Shown here one piece after another: positions 59,999 through 60,281 of a stretch of DNA of 60,281 bases; position 1 is the stretch's first letter, and the number at the start of each line of letters is the position of its first letter. Below the pieces are notes generated by a model. The model did not search any database. It was not told the origin of the DNA and worked only from the letters and a program-made list of their open reading frames with translations. The DNA is from Duganella sp. SG902 (GTDB taxonomy: Bacteria; Pseudomonadota; Gammaproteobacteria; Burkholderiales; Burkholderiaceae_D), in contig NZ_JABMJK010000025.1 of assembly GCF_013376005.1 (NCBI RefSeq), positions 1-60,281 of the forward strand, in the 5' to 3' direction. The position numbers and the translations under genes are program-made.

Positions 59999-60187
59999 TT
60001 AGTCGTCGTTATAAAGCTTTGTGAGTTCATCGGATGTTCCAGCAGTTACGTTTGCAGCGGCCGACAATAGGCTTGCACTGGCCAGAAATACTTCAGCGAG
60101 GATACGTGCAGCATTGTTCTTATTTTTAAGTACGTATGCCCTTTCAAATGATAGTGAGAGATAACTGAACGTCGTATATGGACTCAT
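59999..60187 (-). CDS. Small open frame at the window edge, possibly frameshifted
   Basis: A frame of about 62 residues from ATG 60187 (the longer version begins at TTG 60199), ending in SDELTKLYNDD. It is helical and Ala/Leu-rich (NAARILAEVFLASASLLSAAANVTAG). A second minus-strand frame, open from about 60260, reads REQSYLKVKDGMFANEDESIYDVQLSLTII and stops at about 60142, where this frame reads SLSFERAY; joining the two would make one longer protein. The gene may therefore be broken, or continue beyond the window. Confidence in any exact boundary is low. Confidence 0.35.
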   Translation of the reverse strand: MSPYTTFSYLSLSFERAYVLKNKNNAARILAEVFLASASLLSAAANVTAGTSDELTKLYNDD

Positions 60188-60281
60188 CCTCGTTTGCAAA
60201 CATTCCGTCTTTGACTTTCAGGTACGACTGCTCACGTATATTCGGTCTCTAACTGCATTGCCCGCTTTCGGGCAAGGACCA

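Noticed and set aside
1..60281. CRISPR arrays, rRNA genes, insertion sequences with transposase, prophage structural modules
   Set aside because: No regularly spaced repeats, no rRNA sequence and no transposase or capsid-type frame were found by reading the window.

Overview
The window is a chromosomal segment of a high-GC betaproteobacterium. Gene order and protein style (thrS-infC-rpmI-rplT-pheST-ihfA-merR, a long RelA with a degenerate HD domain, 3-hydroxybutyrate dehydrogenase, RF3, type IV minor pilins with PilY1) suggest Burkholderiales, probably Oxalobacteraceae of the Massilia/Duganella/Janthinobacterium kind. That placement is inference from protein character, not from a search.

Region 1 (1-13.7 kb) is type VI secretion cargo. 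It opens with the tail of a VgrG, then a helical/membrane effector-like protein, an AHH-motif nuclease toxin and an array of related immunity-like genes: two intact copies, two copies each broken by a one-base homopolymer expansion at the same codons, and one decayed remnant. Facing it on the minus strand is a translationally coupled five-gene operon: a complete VgrG, a secreted protein, a two-domain peptidoglycan-hydrolase-like effector, a lipoprotein and another secreted protein. The last two are the best candidates for periplasmic immunity proteins. Two exported proteins of unknown role follow on the plus strand.

Region 2 (13.7-22.9 kb) is metabolic and housekeeping: dctA, bdhA, an alpha/beta hydrolase, a RidA protein and relA, then a minus-strand operon of a CDF metal transporter, an unrecognised secreted protein and a chloramphenicol-acetyltransferase-like protein whose C-terminus is encoded by a REP-like element.

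Region 3 (22.9-31.2 kb) is the translation operon. Two identical tRNA-Val(GAC) genes precede thrS. Between them and thrS lie a threonine-rich short leader peptide and a terminator, which together look like a transcription attenuator. infC starts at an AUA codon. REP-like elements sit after infC and between pheS and pheT.

Region 4 (31.2-45.8 kb) carries two two-component systems, a Crp/Fnr regulator, a minor-pilin operon (pilE-like, fimT, pilV, pilW, pilX, pilY1) behind three helically phased direct repeats, and prfC. A 90-bp palindrome closes the region.

Region 5 (45.8-56.8 kb) has an nnrD/phosphatase/xth operon, a GntR-ABC operon with its operator, a cupin, a stand-alone Cache protein next to an MCP with an unusual signalling tip, a small ArsR-type operon with an operator inside its promoter, and a MocR regulator.

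Region 6 (56.8 kb to the end) is visibly AT-richer and looks acquired. It encodes a large protein with a PD-(D/E)XK/Mrr-like nuclease motif, an overlapping partner gene and two further unrecognised reading frames. This is the most likely place for an undescribed defence or conflict system.
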